This document shows, piece after piece, positions 62,355 through 64,000 of a stretch of DNA of 64,000 bases (the stretch's first letter is position 1; each line of letters starts with the position of its first letter). Made by a program: the position numbers and the translations under genes. Origin of the DNA: Bog-473 sp963777485 (GTDB lineage: Bacteria > Actinomycetota > Acidimicrobiia > Acidimicrobiales > RAAP-2). The notes under the pieces are model-generated. The model worked only from the letters and a program-made list of their open reading frames with translations. It did not search any database and was not told the origin of the DNA. The stretch is from NCBI GenBank assembly GCA_963777485.1, contig CAVZQP010000001.1:1240001-1304000 (forward strand). Direction: 5' to 3'.

Positions 62355-62822
62355 CCGGCGGCCAGTATCCCAGCCGCTCCGTGGTCACAACGTGGTCACA
62401 GACTCCCCCGGATCGAGCCGGACGCAGGGTAACGACCGCCCCGCCGTCGGACCTCAATCCGCCGATAACCAGGACTGATCCGGACGACGCGGACGGTCCC
62501 GGATCGGGCATGTCGGAGTTCGAATCCCACTCCGGGCACGCTGTGAGCTCGGCCGAGACCGGCGGCGGGCTTTGTCCGGTCGCTGTGGCTGCCGGGTCCG
62601 GCCGCAGCGGGTGGAACCGGGGTACCGCACGCTACGGCTCTCAAGCCCTCTGACCAGGTCACCGAGCATTTTGTCTGTCGGCTTCAGGATCGGGCGTTCA
62701 GGCCGATACCTTTTGAAGGTGGGAGCCGGGCCGAAATGCCATCCTGGCGCGGCCGTTCTCGACGTAGCAGCCCGCCGGCCCACACCCGTGCCACTCCACC
62801 GCGGGAGCTGCCCGACCACCAC
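62355..62822. other. Intergenic stretch with attR
   Basis: These 468 bases carry the right att repeat (62518-62540) and, beyond it, what was originally the DNA just downstream of the tRNA-Leu gene. Open frames on either strand here cross the att junction or have non-coding composition. No promoter or terminator is convincing. Confidence 0.6.
62518..62540 (+). repeat. attR: right copy of the 23-bp integration repeat
   Basis: This is an exact copy of 51782-51804, the T-arm and acceptor 3' end of tRNA-Leu(CAA), without the rest of a tRNA. The distance between copies is 10,736 bases, which sets the element's size. Confidence 0.9.
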
Positions 62823-64000
62823 ATGAAAGCCCACTCACTCCGCGTCCGACTCCTCTTGGCTGCCGCGACGGCAGTCCTTGGCGTCTGCGCGCTTCCGGCG
62901 GTATCGGGGGCCTTCACGGACGCCGCGTCGGCGGACACGCCGCTCCCCGCGGGGTGGGAGCTGTGCATCCTCCAGGGGGTCGGCGCGCCGGCCACCCAGG
63001 CGAACGTCGCCGACCTCGACGAGTGGCAGCTCGCCGAAGGTGGCTCGACCAACAACTCGGCCGCCTACAACCCGTTCAACACGTCGCGGACAACCGACGT
63101 GAACAACACGCCGCTCCCGTTGACGATCTCGGCGAACGGATTTCCCGCGTTCACCGACTGGATCGCAGGCTGTGCGGCCACGGTGTCGACGATCCTGCAG
63201 GCAAACATGACACCGGTGGCCGCAGCACTGTTGGCCGGCAACGTGTCGCCGCCACCCGCGTTCCTCGCGATCGTCGACCAGAGCCAGTGGTGCGCGCCGT
63301 CCCCTGACGGGACGCCGTGTTACGCCGACATGATCGGCGGAGCGACAGGAAACCTAGCCAAGGCCGTGCTGAGCGCGTCCTCCGCCCTCGACGTCTACGG
63401 CAACGTGCGCACCGACCTGCACTCGTACCAGGACGCCGTGACCTCCGACGCCTTGGCTCAATTGGCGGTGGCTACCACCACCCAACAGCTGTCGGCGGCC
63501 CAGTCGATCCTCACATCGGCGCACAGCCGGGCCGCCGGTGCGCAGACGGCGCTCCGAAAATTCGCGGTCGACGAGTACATGAACAGCGGCCTCTACGAAG
63601 CCAGTCCCCTCGTCAGCGGGACGAACAACGGGCCGTTCGGCGCCCAGAGCCAGAACGGCGTCGTCGCCCACCAGTACGCCACCGTCGTCGCGTCGGACCT
63701 CCTGGAGCAGACCCAGGCTGCCACCGCGGCCGTGAAGGTGGCCCTCGGGCAGCGCAACGGCGTCCAGAAAACGCTGCAACAGAACGAGACGACATTGACG
63801 TCGGACAACGCCAACGAGAGCCACTCGCTCGTCCGCCTCGTCGCGGATGTCGAGACCCTGCAGAAGGCCGGCGCCTGCACGACCGCGGTGATCGCCACGC
63901 CGACGCCCGCCGCCGCGCCGAGTGCGCCGGATACGCCGGGCGGGTCGACGCCGCCGTCATCCTCGGGTCCGTCGGCGGCAACGAGCACCACCACGACCAC
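62823..64000 (+). CDS. Secreted protein, partial (3' end outside the window)
   Basis: The frame is open from the ATG at 62823 to the window edge (392 residues). The signal peptide is at about 1-38 (LRVRLLLAAATAVLGVCALPAVSG...ADT). The mature start contains GWELCILQGVGAPATQANVADLDEWQLAEGGSTNNSAAYNPFNTS, a pattern seen in secreted actinobacterial proteins with a lysozyme-like fold. A helical middle (about 200-340) has coiled-coil character (TQAATAAVKVALGQRNGVQKTLQQNE). A Pro/Ser/Thr linker (PAAAPSAPDTPGGSTPPSSSGPS) ends the visible part, suggesting a further domain beyond the edge. A role in cell-wall processing is inferred weakly. Confidence 0.65.
   Translation, partial: MKAHSLRVRLLLAAATAVLGVCALPAVSGAFTDAASADTPLPAGWELCILQGVGAPATQANVADLDEWQLAEGGSTNNSAAYNPFNTSRTTDVNNTPLPLTISANGFPAFTDWIAGCAATVSTILQANMTPVAAALLAGNVSPPPAFLAIVDQSQWCAPSPDGTPCYADMIGGATGNLAKAVLSASSALDVYGNVRTDLHSYQDAVTSDALAQLAVATTTQQLSAAQSILTSAHSRAAGAQTALRKFAVDEYMNSGLYEASPLVSGTNNGPFGAQSQNGVVAHQYATVVASDLLEQTQAATAAVKVALGQRNGVQKTLQQNETTLTSDNANESHSLVRLVADVETLQKAGACTTAVIATPTPAAAPSAPDTPGGSTPPSSSGPSAATSTTTT

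Larger units (their letters stand above)
51782..62540. mobile_element. Integrative element in tRNA-Leu(CAA), satellite- or prophage-like, about 10.7 kb
   Basis: The element is bounded by a 23-bp direct repeat at the tRNA 3' end and the distal copy at 62518. It holds a leftward repressor-integrase-small protein operon and a divergent rightward operon of tightly overlapping genes (HTH, excisionase-like, winged-helix, zinc-ribbon, small- and large-terminase proteins, short unknowns). These are followed by small membrane proteins, an IS110 copy and short cargo genes. No portal, capsid, protease, tail or lysis gene is recognisable, and no relaxase or clear replication gene. It could be a phage satellite that brings its own DNA-packaging specificity, or a prophage remnant. 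Confidence 0.85.

Noticed and set aside
62518..62540. Second tRNA-Leu gene at 62.5 kb
   Set aside because: Only the T-arm and acceptor 3' part is present; there is no D arm, anticodon arm or 5' acceptor strand. It is the attR copy.
62396..62662. Minus-strand frame of 88 codons across attR
   Set aside because: It spans the recombination junction and has non-coding composition.

Overview
The window is GC-rich chromosomal DNA from an actinobacterium. The best guess is class Acidimicrobiia. This rests on family content only: two secreted proteins built from GYW-type repeats, stand-alone Clp_N/helix-turn-helix pairs, DUF5996, DUF6325 and SHOCT proteins, an ANTAR regulator beside polA, and heavy use of GTG and TTG starts. 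No rRNA gene is present to confirm it.

The backbone runs on the minus strand and follows a gene order common in Actinomycetota: menC-like / coiled-coil protein / ANTAR regulator / polA / rpsA (50.5-45.2 kb), then coaE / uvrB (21.5-18.7 kb), uvrA (15.7 kb), uvrC-rapZ-yvcK-gap-pgk-tpiA-secG and an oligopeptide-binding lipoprotein (10.7-2.0 kb). It joins DNA replication and nucleotide-excision repair, translation, CoA and NAD synthesis, lower glycolysis and protein export. The sporulation/division regulator whiA, usually found after yvcK, is missing from this locus. nadA and a DUF427 gene sit on the plus strand between uvrC and uvrA.

Between coaE and rpsA the backbone is opened by about 24 kb. 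The first part (21.5-36.6 kb) looks like a cell-envelope glycan locus: a methyltransferase, a 1587-residue AftD-like arabinofuranosyltransferase, a GT4 glycosyltransferase, a flippase, two GT-C-type membrane glycosyltransferases, a PIG-V-like mannosyltransferase (frameshifted) and a UDP-galactopyranose-mutase-like flavoprotein. The second part (36.7-41.6 kb) is an oppBCDF peptide-importer operon whose last gene overlaps an ATP-grasp ligase. Small SHOCT, DUF6325, DksA-like and DUF5996 genes and a second GYW-repeat protein follow.

From 51.78 to 62.54 kb a 10.7-kb element is integrated in a tRNA-Leu(CAA) gene and flanked by a 23-bp direct repeat (attL/attR). A leftward repressor-integrase-small protein operon faces a rightward run of tightly overlapping genes: HTH, excisionase-like, winged helix, zinc-ribbon, small-terminase-like, large terminase and short unknown proteins. 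Next come two small membrane proteins, an IS110-family insertion sequence with a structured 5' non-coding end (candidate bridge RNA), and two short cargo genes. A terminase without visible capsid, portal or tail genes suggests a phage satellite or a decayed prophage. This is the most unusual part of the window.

Three genes (rapZ, the PIG-V-like gene and the DUF5996 gene) are each split by an apparent single extra base. That is either sequence error or real decay. The genes at both window edges (a Clp_N protein and a secreted protein) are cut off.
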